This document shows positions 50,199-58,317 of a DNA stretch of 58,317 nucleotides, in pieces. The translations under genes and the position numbers were made by a program. Numbering within the stretch: position 1 is the first letter of the stretch; every line of letters begins with the position of its first letter. This DNA comes from a virus: positions 1 through 58,317 of IMG/VR virus record IMGVR_UViG_3300037323_000213; one strand, 5' to 3'. A model generated the notes under the pieces. That model made no database searches and was not told where the DNA came from. It saw nothing but the letters and a program-made list of their open reading frames with translations.

Positions 50199-52304
50199 TT
50201 AAACGCCTTCAACAAAGTCCGACATGCGGTTCGCCTCAACCCGCAGGGTCATGACGGTACGCATGTTGTTAGCAAATAGGCTCAGAGGAAGTGTCCAAGA
50301 GTAGCCGCGTTGCTCATCGCCATCGGAGATGAACGCGTTGGGCACGACTTTGACCAAGTTGGCAAAGCGCCCAGTCGTCTGGCGCACAACGTCCTTGTTC
50401 ACCCGGTCAATCAGCTGCGCGTTGGTCAGGCCAATCGAGCCGCTAAAATTGCGGTGCGTGCGCTCGCCCACCTTTTGCAGCTCCAAGCACGCCGCCATGG
50501 TAAAGAAGCTGTTCAAGACCGAGGTGTCGTTGTCGTACACCGTTTTGATTGCAGGCAGGTACAGGGTCTTTCTGGTGTAGGCCATTGGGTAGTTCAGTCC
50601 CACCGCCCAGTCCTTGTTGCGCTGCTTGGCTGGTGTGAAGCGGATGTTCACGTTCTTGAACATTGTGATGATGGAGCCGGGAGACTTGTCAAAGAGGGCC
50701 TCGGGCTTCCAAATGCCGTTGCCCCCGCCCATCATTTTGGCTGACATCACGGCCAACTCCAGCGTGAGCGGAAGCGGTCGGGTGTACAAGCTGTCAATGA
50801 GCGTGCCGTGGCGACCCATCACCACGCCACGCATCGTGGCCGTGCCAAAGTAGTCTGACTCGGGGTACATCTGCAAGCGCGTGCGCAGCGCCACCGCAAT
50901 CGAGTGGTCTTGGGCGGCGTCCATGATCTCGCCCCCGACCACAAAGGTCGAGAGCACGACGGCGGTGTCTTTGCGCTCGGCGATGAACTTGCACAGCTCA
51001 AACTTGGTCTCCAGGGGAAACCCCGTGTCGTAGAAGAACGACTCGGGCATGCTCGCTGTGTCCATCAAGTAGCTGTCGGGGTTGGCGTACTCACCGATTG
51101 CGTCTCCCACCAGTTGGGAGAACAAGGCGTCGCTCATCACACCGTCTGCGCCGCCCTTGGCAAAGAGGTTGGTGCTCTCGCTCAGGCGCACCGCATCAAC
51201 GGCCCCGTCATCGAGCAGGTACGTCACGTATTGCGTGCCGTTCGATGAAGTACCACCCAAGAGGTTAAACAAGTACGCCTCATCGTCTGCCCCCGTCCAG
51301 TCACTCCCCTCGTTCATGTGCGGGTACTCGCTTTGGTAGAACATCTCGGTGAGCATGTCCACGTTGGCCTGGTAGATGGTCAGGCCGTTCAGATCCCCAA
51401 ACTTGTCGGTGAACACCGGGCTGTCGGTGGTTTGAAACTTGTTCAAGTAAATGTCACCCAAGGAGAACTGGGCAGTCGTGTTGGGGTCGATTTGACCGGC
51501 CTTGAGCGAGAAGTCAAAGTAGGGCGAGCCGTCCTCGGTGGCCACGACCCGCGCACTCGCCATGGGCGAGGTGCGGCGCACCGCAGACATGCGGTACGGG
51601 TAGACCTTGTTGGTCGCCATGATGGTGCTGTTCACGCCCCCGGTGCTGGTCGTGATCGGTGCCCAGATGCGGTGGCCCGAGTTGTTGAAGTACTCCCCCG
51701 AGGAGTTGGCCCAAAACTGCAGCAGCGGGTAGCGTGTTGACTGGGTGGTGCCGTCCGTTTGATTGCCCGGCGAGGAGGTGGCCACGCCAAAGAGCTGCGC
51801 GCTGGTTTTGCCGTCTCGATTGGTGATGTTACTCGTGACCAGCTTGACCATAAAGCCCGGCACGCTCTCATTGGGCACGGCCAGCAGCGGCAAGCCCGTG
51901 TTGGGGTTGAGCATGACCCGACCCTCTTCGTCTCGCATGTACTGGGGCACCAAGGTGGGCAGCACATCCAAAGACAGCAAGTAGTTTGCGCTGGGCCCTG
52001 CGTCCACGGGGATGACGCGCTCAATCATCTGAGCGTTGCCCTGGGCGTTCAAGAGATTTGACAGCACCGTTTGGTGGTTTGAGAAGCCCTTTCTGAGATC
52101 AAAGGAGTCGTCTCCAAACATTTGGTTTCGGGCGTTTCCCACGACCAGCTGAGGGGTGCTGGGGCCTTTTTGGCAGTACAGATAAACCTTGGGCAGGTGC
52201 GTGGGCAAGACGTCTGCAGGCGCAACAGCGGCACGAATTGACTTGTCTTGCGTGCCCTGCAAGATGGTCATTGGTGCGCCATTGACAATGGTGGTGCTTG
52301 GCAT
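50199..52304 (-). CDS. Probable tail sheath protein, 701 aa
   Basis: The start is ATG complement 52304 (MPSTTIVNGAPMTILQGTQD). It is a large multi-domain protein with an N-terminal beta region, an inserted variable part, and a C-terminal segment (LELQKVGERTHRNFSGSIGL, IDRVNKDVVRQTTGRFANLV, LSLFANNMRTVMTLRVEANR) that fits the conserved C-terminal core of phage sheath proteins, where the last strand joins neighbouring subunits. Size matches jumbo-phage sheaths. With the tube protein it indicates a contractile (myovirus) tail. Confidence 0.8.
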   Translation of the reverse strand: MPSTTIVNGAPMTILQGTQDKSIRAAVAPADVLPTHLPKVYLYCQKGPSTPQLVVGNARNQMFGDDSFDLRKGFSNHQTVLSNLLNAQGNAQMIERVIPVDAGPSANYLLSLDVLPTLVPQYMRDEEGRVMLNPNTGLPLLAVPNESVPGFMVKLVTSNITNRDGKTSAQLFGVATSSPGNQTDGTTQSTRYPLLQFWANSSGEYFNNSGHRIWAPITTSTGGVNSTIMATNKVYPYRMSAVRRTSPMASARVVATEDGSPYFDFSLKAGQIDPNTTAQFSLGDIYLNKFQTTDSPVFTDKFGDLNGLTIYQANVDMLTEMFYQSEYPHMNEGSDWTGADDEAYLFNLLGGTSSNGTQYVTYLLDDGAVDAVRLSESTNLFAKGGADGVMSDALFSQLVGDAIGEYANPDSYLMDTASMPESFFYDTGFPLETKFELCKFIAERKDTAVVLSTFVVGGEIMDAAQDHSIAVALRTRLQMYPESDYFGTATMRGVVMGRHGTLIDSLYTRPLPLTLELAVMSAKMMGGGNGIWKPEALFDKSPGSIITMFKNVNIRFTPAKQRNKDWAVGLNYPMAYTRKTLYLPAIKTVYDNDTSVLNSFFTMAACLELQKVGERTHRNFSGSIGLTNAQLIDRVNKDVVRQTTGRFANLVKVVPNAFISDGDEQRGYSWTLPLSLFANNMRTVMTLRVEANRMSDFVEGV

Positions 52305-52526
52305 GGGTGGGTGGTTCCTATAGAGGGATTGGAAAGACAGGTAAGAGACGAGCGCTGCTGGGTGATGACTTTTGCGCACAGCTCGGGCTGTGCGCAGTGC
52401 ACATAGACGTACTCCTTAGGGGTAAGAGGGGTGCAGCTTTGGTCAGTCCATACAATTGATGAACAATGGATTTGACCATCTGGGTGTATTTGTATTTTTT
52501 AACACGTTTTTTAATTGGACACAATC

Positions 52527-53504
52527 ATGGCAATCTTTCAAACGGCCTACGACACCTCAGCGTGCTCGGGGTTTCCCATTCGCAAAGTGAAAGACAAACT
52601 GGAGGCGGCGCGCTTCATGGGCGCGTTCTCCCCGGACACTCCATTTAGCTTGGACGTGCAGGGCAGCGCCTTAAAGCTGCACCTCTTAAAGGGCGGCAAC
52701 GCCGCTGCCGATGTCGTGCCCTTCTTTAGCCACCCGTGCTTGTTGAAAGCCGAGAGTGGGGCGGCTGAGCAACTGCCTCAGTTTGCCTTGGATGTGCGCA
52801 ACTTTGGCAAGTGGTACGCCCCCAACGAGATGTTTGTCGTGCGCAACCGCCCTGAGTACCTGTGGGGCGTGCGCCGCGCGGTCTTAAACGCGCTGTGGCT
52901 GCACGAGCGCCCGGAGATCTTTCGAGATCTGTCCACCATCCCTGCTGCGGTTTACGCCGCGCTCATCTCTGAGAGCATTGCGAGGCGCTTTGCGCTGGAC
53001 GCCGCTGAGCAAATCACGCTCTCAGTTGTGGCGTGCTATTTTTACCACTGCTTGTTCACAGATGACAAGGAGTTCGATGAGTTTGCGCTCAACAAAGTGG
53101 CGGGCAACATTGCTCGCATCACCCGCGTGCCCGCGGACAAGGTCTTTGAAATCATCGAGGGCATGAAAGTGCTTGGGAGCTTGGACGACCTGTGCACCGC
53201 GTGCAAGGTAAAGACCGCCAGTGTGCGCTTGGAAGAATTCAACGTGGGCATGCTGGTCGCTATTTGCTCGAGTACGTGGTTTGGCACCAACGCGCGCGAG
53301 ACCCTCGTGGTGGGCTTGGAGCACGTGCCGACTTGGCTGTGCATCGTCTCGGCGTCCTTGAACGACGCCACCTTCAAGCGCAGCACGCTGACCAAAATCT
53401 CCATGCGCTACGACAAGGGCGAGGCAGCAGCGAACTTTGAGAAATCCTTGTCGCTCCTGTGGGGTGGCAACAACGCGCTGCACGACGCCCTTGGCCTCAC
53501 GTGA
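52527..53504 (+). CDS. Putative virion protein, 325 aa
   Basis: ATG 52527 starts the protein; a TTG four codons earlier is rejected. It is soluble and helical with several Cys. Segments that look well kept are WYAPNEMFVVRNRPEYLWGV and LWLHERPEIFRDLSTIPAAV. It opens a three-gene plus-strand unit with the 853- and 576-aa proteins, and is divergent from the sheath gene. A tail or baseplate role is a context inference. Confidence 0.7.
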   Translation: MAIFQTAYDTSACSGFPIRKVKDKLEAARFMGAFSPDTPFSLDVQGSALKLHLLKGGNAAADVVPFFSHPCLLKAESGAAEQLPQFALDVRNFGKWYAPNEMFVVRNRPEYLWGVRRAVLNALWLHERPEIFRDLSTIPAAVYAALISESIARRFALDAAEQITLSVVACYFYHCLFTDDKEFDEFALNKVAGNIARITRVPADKVFEIIEGMKVLGSLDDLCTACKVKTASVRLEEFNVGMLVAICSSTWFGTNARETLVVGLEHVPTWLCIVSASLNDATFKRSTLTKISMRYDKGEAAANFEKSLSLLWGGNNALHDALGLT

Positions 53505-53555
53505 GTTGACTTGACTCTCGCCCCCTATTCATATCAAAAACAGAAAGCGTCTGCC

Positions 53556-56117
53556 ATGGAAGACTACCTGGTTCACCACGCACGCACCCACGTTTGGTGC
53601 ACCCCCGATCAAGACAACCAAGTGATCATCAAGCCCGCTCGCATCACCCCCGTAAACGGGGTGTGGGGCCAACTCACGGTGTTGTGGACCACCGTGCCCC
53701 TACCGGAGCCGCTCACGCGCTTTCACGTGTTCCAAGTGGGCCAGCTAAACCCGGTGCTGCTCAACTTGTTTGACCAAGAGGGCCAATGGGTCACGTTTGC
53801 CGATGCCATGGTTCGGGGCAAGAACATCTGCGACATCTACACGACCCTGGGCGTGCAGATCCCGCGCACGCAGACGTGGTACATGCTGACTGCGGGCATG
53901 AACGTGCTGATTGCGGTGAAGAAGAACACCCGGCTGCCCTACGATTTCAACGACCTCGATTTGTACCTGCGCACCTACAGCAACGAGTACTTTGCCTCCG
54001 AGCGCGCGCAGCTGCTCACCGACTACGTGGACGTGCAAGGCGGCTTGATGCGAAGCGCCTTGGACATCTCGACCCTGCAAAACAAGTACACCCAAGCAAC
54101 TAGGCTGCCTGGGGGCGTGTACGCGTTTGTGAACGGCTACAAGGTGCCTGCCATCAGCATCATCACGGTGAAGGTGGGCGATGTGGCGGAGTACGTCTAC
54201 GACAGCGCCATTGACAAGGTGGTGGATTTCAAGCTCGATCAACTCGACACGTTTGACTCCAGCCTAGACGCCAAGGGCAAGTACTTGCTGCACTACGCGG
54301 GCAGCCAAGACACGGGCATTGACTTCATGGACGACATTGACCTGTTCTTGGTCAACGCGCTGAGTGGGCGCGGCGTGTACGTGCACAAAAACGCCGCCGA
54401 TGCGCTTCGCATGCTAAGCCACCGGGACTACTCGGTCCCGGTGGCTTATTTGGCCGCTTATTTGGTGCATTTTAAAAACAAGGCAGGCGCGGTGGATTTC
54501 TCCAACCTGTACTTGCGCCTGCACGTTCGCAAATCGGGCTACCGGCGCTTGTTGGTGCCAGAGGCCAACCGCATCAACGAGCTGTACAAGCTCTCAGACG
54601 TGGCGCTCACCCAAGCGATGCTGGGCATTGAGTCCAACGTGCCCGTGTGGCGGGCAAACGCGCTGGAGAGCTCGGGCTACGCCCAGCTGATGAACAGCGC
54701 GTTTTTGCAAGTGACCCCAGCGCTGGTCAAGCGCACCTATGGCTACTCAGCCGTGGCCAAGCTCGTGGCAGACACCCCCAGCTCGGGCCAGGTGCTGGGG
54801 GGCAAGCGCGTTGTGAGCGTGCCGTACTTGCTCAGCAGCAACGCCACGGCCTTTGAGTACGACGCCCAAGGCGTGCTGCTGCAGTGGCACCGCCACACGA
54901 GCGGCTTGACCTACGTGTGCAAAAACACGCTTACCGCCTGCGTTGAGATGATTGCAGGCGAGGGCACGCGCGCCCCAGACGCCCAACGCACCCAAGTGGT
55001 GACCCTGGACAGTCAAGCGGACTACAGGTTTTACTCGGCCAACATCCGCTCGGGCTTAGACGCCCCTGTGTGGCAAGACGTGACTGGGAGTGGCGCGTAC
55101 ACAACCACGCCCACGGGGGCGCGCTGGCTGCTCGCAGACGACGCGGAGCACCACTTGGTGCTCTCTGACAAGCGCTTCTTGCTCTACGAGGAGAGCGTGC
55201 CCACCACCGATGGCCTGATGGTGATCAGCCTGACTGCGCTTAGAAGCGTGAACGGCGCGGGTGTGCTGCGCGCGCTTGATGTGCCCTTGGGCGAGCTCGA
55301 TGTGTTCCTAAACGGGCGCAGCTTGATTGAGGGCTTGGACTACACGGTAAAGTTCCCCCACCTGAGCATCGTTAACAAGAAGTACCTGCTCGAGCCCCAA
55401 AGCACGCCCCAAACAGTGGTGATTCGGTTCACGGGGTTTTGCAACGCGCAGCTGATGAGCACCCAGGCCAATGAGTTTGGCTTCATCCAAAACGGCAAAG
55501 CCTCGGTGAACCAGCGCTTTGATGTGCGAGATGCCAAGGTGCTTCGCATCGTGTGCGGTGGGCGCCTAAAGCTGCGCGAGCAGATGGTGTTCTCCGAGGA
55601 CACGCAGGCGTACGACTTCTTAGATGCCAAGAACGGCCAGCCGTATTTGGTGCGAGACATCGTGGTCCCCATGTGGGGGCTCGCTGACACGGACACCTAC
55701 GCCTACCGCGCGCAGTCCTTGCTGGTTGACCAAAGCATCTCAGACTACATGAGCTTGAAGGTACCCGAGCCTGCGGTGGCAACGGTCAACCCAGCGCTGG
55801 AGCGCCACACGCTGTACAGCCCCTTTGTGTGCAAGATACTGCACGACTTGGTCTCTGGGGCGTTGTCGACTGCGCTGGTGCAAGACCACTACAACGACGA
55901 CCTCGTGCGCGCCTTGTGCGCGCCCTACCTGTACTTGCTTGACTACGACCCGATACACGCCGAGCGGGTTCATGATGCAGACCACGTGGAGATCCACCCC
56001 CACCAAAGGCCTGCGGTGATGACGCTCACCCTGCCCGGTTACCGGTTTCTTGGCAAAGTGGTGCGCCTGTACGCCAACGGGCGCCTCGCGCTGTCGCCGT
56101 TTGTCAAACTGGTGTAA
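53556..56117 (+). CDS. Large virion structural protein, 853 aa
   Basis: ATG 53556 (CTGCCATGGAAGAC) is chosen over a TTG at 53511. The 853-aa protein is rich in Tyr, Val and Leu with long beta-type stretches and no catalytic motif. Repeated short forms such as VxxNGxxL (VFLNGRSLIEGLDYTVKFPH) resemble the inter-domain strands of phage tail and fibre proteins, where an L-N-G-x-x-L turn is common. It is flanked by two other virion-type genes and leads to the tail-fibre-like gene, so a baseplate or fibre-connector role is likely. Confidence 0.75.
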   Translation: MEDYLVHHARTHVWCTPDQDNQVIIKPARITPVNGVWGQLTVLWTTVPLPEPLTRFHVFQVGQLNPVLLNLFDQEGQWVTFADAMVRGKNICDIYTTLGVQIPRTQTWYMLTAGMNVLIAVKKNTRLPYDFNDLDLYLRTYSNEYFASERAQLLTDYVDVQGGLMRSALDISTLQNKYTQATRLPGGVYAFVNGYKVPAISIITVKVGDVAEYVYDSAIDKVVDFKLDQLDTFDSSLDAKGKYLLHYAGSQDTGIDFMDDIDLFLVNALSGRGVYVHKNAADALRMLSHRDYSVPVAYLAAYLVHFKNKAGAVDFSNLYLRLHVRKSGYRRLLVPEANRINELYKLSDVALTQAMLGIESNVPVWRANALESSGYAQLMNSAFLQVTPALVKRTYGYSAVAKLVADTPSSGQVLGGKRVVSVPYLLSSNATAFEYDAQGVLLQWHRHTSGLTYVCKNTLTACVEMIAGEGTRAPDAQRTQVVTLDSQADYRFYSANIRSGLDAPVWQDVTGSGAYTTTPTGARWLLADDAEHHLVLSDKRFLLYEESVPTTDGLMVISLTALRSVNGAGVLRALDVPLGELDVFLNGRSLIEGLDYTVKFPHLSIVNKKYLLEPQSTPQTVVIRFTGFCNAQLMSTQANEFGFIQNGKASVNQRFDVRDAKVLRIVCGGRLKLREQMVFSEDTQAYDFLDAKNGQPYLVRDIVVPMWGLADTDTYAYRAQSLLVDQSISDYMSLKVPEPAVATVNPALERHTLYSPFVCKILHDLVSGALSTALVQDHYNDDLVRALCAPYLYLLDYDPIHAERVHDADHVEIHPHQRPAVMTLTLPGYRFLGKVVRLYANGRLALSPFVKLV

Positions 56118-56154
56118 CTTTCATCTTTCCCATCTCCAAGGACTTTGTTTTTAT

Positions 56155-57885
56155 ATGCTCAACTCCAACCCCCTCATTGCCTACGTAGTGGGCGTGGACA
56201 ACGTCTCACCCGTCTACAACCCCAGCAGCCGCTGGCAGGTGTGGAACATGAACGAGCTGTACCTGGGCCAAACCGGTGAGGGCAAGTACGTGCCCAAGGT
56301 GGGCGATGAGGTGCACGAGCTCACCGGCTCGACCATCACGCGCTTCATCGTGATGGACATTCACCCCGAGACCCTGATACCGCGCTTTCACCAAGAAAAA
56401 GCCAACCTCGTCACCTCCTCCTTTACTGAGGACGATATTTTGTTCGGTGTGGGCCCAGGCACGCAAAGCGACACGTACCGCGTGTACCTGGACCGCTCTG
56501 TTGCCCCTTACCGCTTGGCCGTGGACGCGCGGCTGAAAGTGGGGGGCTCCATGGTGAGCACCTGCAAGCTGTTCAAGGGCGCTAACGTCTCCGATGACGG
56601 CGTGGTCGTCTCAGGCGTGTACAACCCCAACGGCCAGTTGGTGAGTGAGAACGTGCCACTGGAGCTGGTGGCGTTTGAGACGCTCACCAACCACGCCATC
56701 AAGGTCGTGATGCCGTGCCACACAACAGCAGACCTCTTGAACGGGGAACTCGTCACTGCCGTGTTCTACGACAGCTTGGGCTTCGTCGTGTCCAAGCGCC
56801 AACTCCTCTTGGAGAACACCGCGTTCATCCGCTCAACCGATGCGAGCCGGCGCTACGTCGTGGGCATCACGCTGGAGACACCGTTTTTGAGTGCGGTGGG
56901 TTCGCGCTCTATCCAGTACCCGCTGAACATTCCGCTGAACGCGCTCAACTTGATCGGGGTGGTGAACTACAACGACGGCTCCTCAAACCGCTTGGCAGTG
57001 GATGGGACTCGCTTTTCTGTGGCGGGGCTGGATGCGTACGCCGCCACCATCATTGGGCAAAAGAGCAAACTGGTGCTGAAGTACTCGCTCGGGGTAAATG
57101 AGGTGGCCTACGGCGCTTACGTGGGCTCAGACAAACACATCAGTGAGGTCTATGACATCACAACCACCAACATGAACGGCTCCTACGCCGTGCAGCTCTA
57201 CGGCTACCCGGTGTGGGTGGACATGGTCAGTGGCTACAGGCTGGAGTGGTTCTTGTACAGCTTGGACCGCAACATCGCGTTTAACGTCACCCCGCACGTG
57301 CGCATCAACGCGGCGCGCGGCGTGTACGATGCGAAGGCCTATGGGGTCAAGCAGACCTTGTCGGTCTCGGTGAACTTGAAGGACGTGAACGGCACGTACA
57401 AAAGCTTCATCCACGTGCAGTACGTCGACGTGCTGCTGAACAAGCCCGGCTTGGAGCGCCCTGACTTGGACGGTATCCCCAACTGGAACATGTCGGTGGT
57501 CTCTGGGCAAAGCGTGCCGTACGGCCAAGGGGTCTACGCCACGTACCACCGGCAAACGGCCAACCTGTTTCATGTGAAGCTGGATGCCAACACGAGCGAC
57601 CGGGCCATGTGGCTGGAGAAGGTGTACCTGCCCACAGCGCCTTTGTTTGACAGCTACCGAGAGACCCGGGCTCCCATGCCCACGCACTTCACCTTGGTTG
57701 CAGGTGGGGTGAGCACGACCTACTCGATCAACGACTGGAACGTTGAGCTCACCTTGAACCAGTCGCTGGCCAACAACAGCTCGGTGTACCTGAAGTTCTT
57801 CCAAAGGACGAGTGACACCGACTTGCACTTGAGCATTGCGGGCATGCAGATCTTCCAGATCGATGTGAACGGCAACTTTGTTTGA
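56155..57885 (+). CDS. Virion structural protein, 576 aa
   Basis: ATG 56155 follows CTCCAAGGACTTTGTTTTTAT; an earlier GTG/ATG inside the previous gene is rejected. The 576-aa protein is beta-rich throughout and has no hydrolase motif. It ends with FLFFQR-like strands and an N-G-N-F-V terminus. Like the preceding gene it lies directly before the repeat-rich fibre gene, which suggests that the three form the distal tail. No family is recognised. Confidence 0.75.
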   Translation: MLNSNPLIAYVVGVDNVSPVYNPSSRWQVWNMNELYLGQTGEGKYVPKVGDEVHELTGSTITRFIVMDIHPETLIPRFHQEKANLVTSSFTEDDILFGVGPGTQSDTYRVYLDRSVAPYRLAVDARLKVGGSMVSTCKLFKGANVSDDGVVVSGVYNPNGQLVSENVPLELVAFETLTNHAIKVVMPCHTTADLLNGELVTAVFYDSLGFVVSKRQLLLENTAFIRSTDASRRYVVGITLETPFLSAVGSRSIQYPLNIPLNALNLIGVVNYNDGSSNRLAVDGTRFSVAGLDAYAATIIGQKSKLVLKYSLGVNEVAYGAYVGSDKHISEVYDITTTNMNGSYAVQLYGYPVWVDMVSGYRLEWFLYSLDRNIAFNVTPHVRINAARGVYDAKAYGVKQTLSVSVNLKDVNGTYKSFIHVQYVDVLLNKPGLERPDLDGIPNWNMSVVSGQSVPYGQGVYATYHRQTANLFHVKLDANTSDRAMWLEKVYLPTAPLFDSYRETRAPMPTHFTLVAGGVSTTYSINDWNVELTLNQSLANNSSVYLKFFQRTSDTDLHLSIAGMQIFQIDVNGNFV

Positions 57886-57906
57886 GGTGGGGTAGTCCTG
57901 TGCAGT

Positions 57907-57932
57907 CAGGCGTGGGTTTGAACCCACGCCTG
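57907..57932 (+). terminator. Short perfect hairpin
   Basis: CAGGCGTGGGTT and its complement with a 2-nt gap form a 12-bp stem after the 576-aa gene; the fibre gene leader begins 8 nt later. Confidence 0.7.
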
Positions 57933-57939
57933 GTGGTGT

Positions 57940-58053
57940 GGACTTGTTTGATCTTAAACTTTGGAGAAGAAACGTATGTTGGAATTTTTGTTGATGAAAG
58001 GTCGCTCAGCGGCGCTGAGTAATGTCTCGGGATTTGCGCTGTTTGGTGGTGGG
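57940..58053. repeat. Right arm of the 114-nt inverted repeat (partner 337-450)
   Basis: Covers the leader (GGACTTGTTTGATCTTAAAC), ribosome binding site, ATG and the first codons of the gene at 57976. It matches the reverse complement of 337-450 with only 5 differences, two of them directly before the ATG and two in codon 8. Confidence 0.85.
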
Positions 58054-58317
58054 CTCACTGGCAGCGCTAACACCGCTGTCACCGACCGCTACACGTACGC
58101 GAGCAACGCGGTGGCAGCGGGCACGGCACTGGGCACGGGACGGTACTATTTGGCTGCCACGGGCAACAGCACGCTCGGGCTGTTTGGTGGCGGGCACACG
58201 GGCAGCGCTAACACCGCTGTCACCGACCGCTACACGTACGCGAGCAACGCGAGAGCAGCGGGCACAGCACTGGGCACGGCACGGAACGCTTTGGCTGCTG
58301 CGGGCAACAGCACACTC
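57976..58317 (+). CDS. Tail-fibre-like repeat protein, N-terminal part (runs off right edge)
   Basis: ATG 57976 follows TTTGGAGAAGAAAC. The protein begins MLEFLLMKGRSAALSNVSGF and then repeats a ~47-residue unit (GLFGGGxTGSANTAVTDRYT, YASNAVAAGTALGT) still open at the window end. The units differ from the left-hand gene mainly by GS instead of GA and by single residues. Two oppositely oriented copies suggest alternative fibre or adhesin genes. Like the left copy it cannot be sized here. Confidence 0.7.
   Translation, partial: MLEFLLMKGRSAALSNVSGFALFGGGLTGSANTAVTDRYTYASNAVAAGTALGTGRYYLAATGNSTLGLFGGGHTGSANTAVTDRYTYASNARAAGTALGTARNALAAAGNSTL

Noticed and set aside
1-58317. Genome-wide amber recoding (TAG read as an amino acid)
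   Set aside because: TAG is used as the final stop of several clear genes (lipoprotein, beta, protease, 48159 gene), and large virion genes contain no in-frame TAG; only two interrupted genes point to readthrough.
1-58317. tRNA genes and a prophage attachment site
   Set aside because: No cloverleaf with a T-loop GTTCRA and matching acceptor stem was seen by eye, the GTTCAACGACTA strings belong to intron cores, and no integrase is present.

Overview
The window looks like part (perhaps one whole contig) of the genome of a jumbo tailed phage with a contractile tail that infects a Gram-negative bacterium. The evidence is a sheath and tube pair, a 2.5-kb-codon tape-measure protein with two peptidoglycan-cutting domains, a prohead protease of the phage S80 type, a spanin-like pair, a UvsX/RecA-like recombinase and, above all, multisubunit RNA polymerase (RNAP) genes of the phiKZ-like kind. 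The DNA is GC-rich. The host cannot be named from the sequence. No terminase, major capsid, portal, tRNA or CRISPR was recognised.

Layout. 1-2.5 kb (minus): start of a repeat-rich tail-fibre-like gene running off the left edge, then two virion-type genes. 2.7-14.5 kb (mostly plus): spanin-like pair, RNase H protein, UvsX-like recombinase, a separately encoded C-terminal RNAP beta domain, a SLOG-fold protein and many unknowns. 15-26.4 kb: virion genes, with a 696-aa protein and the giant tape measure on the minus strand. 26.5-35.4 kb (plus): RNAP beta' N-terminal gene and beta gene, cut by four group I introns. 35.5-38.7 kb: structural genes and the prohead protease. 39-48.5 kb (plus): an accessory region of small unknown genes with tandem paralogues, broken genes, a repeated promoter-like element and a repeated 5' leader hairpin. 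48.6-57.9 kb: tail tube and sheath (minus) and three virion genes (plus). 57.98 kb to the end: a second copy of the repeat-rich tail-fibre-like gene, on the plus strand.

Main result. The catalytic NADFDGD motif of RNAP beta' is split. Exon 1 ends exactly after the first catalytic Asp (...LGAD). A 12-nt micro-exon (28611-28622) encodes only F-D-G-D with the other two catalytic Asp. Exon 3 resumes with T-A-S-L. Two group I introns flank this micro-exon, each with a P1 helix placing U.G at the splice site, the conserved core motifs and a terminal G. Two more group I introns interrupt the most conserved parts of beta. Of the three related introns, one carries an intact NUMOD/HNH homing endonuclease, one a decayed remnant at the same place, and one none.

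Other notable structure: 114-nt near-identical inverted copies at the two ends of the window; four neighbouring small genes sharing a PTMADLQ motif before a membrane helix; a leader stem-loop with compensatory base changes before at least four accessory genes; and two genes each interrupted by one in-frame TAG although both sides look conserved.
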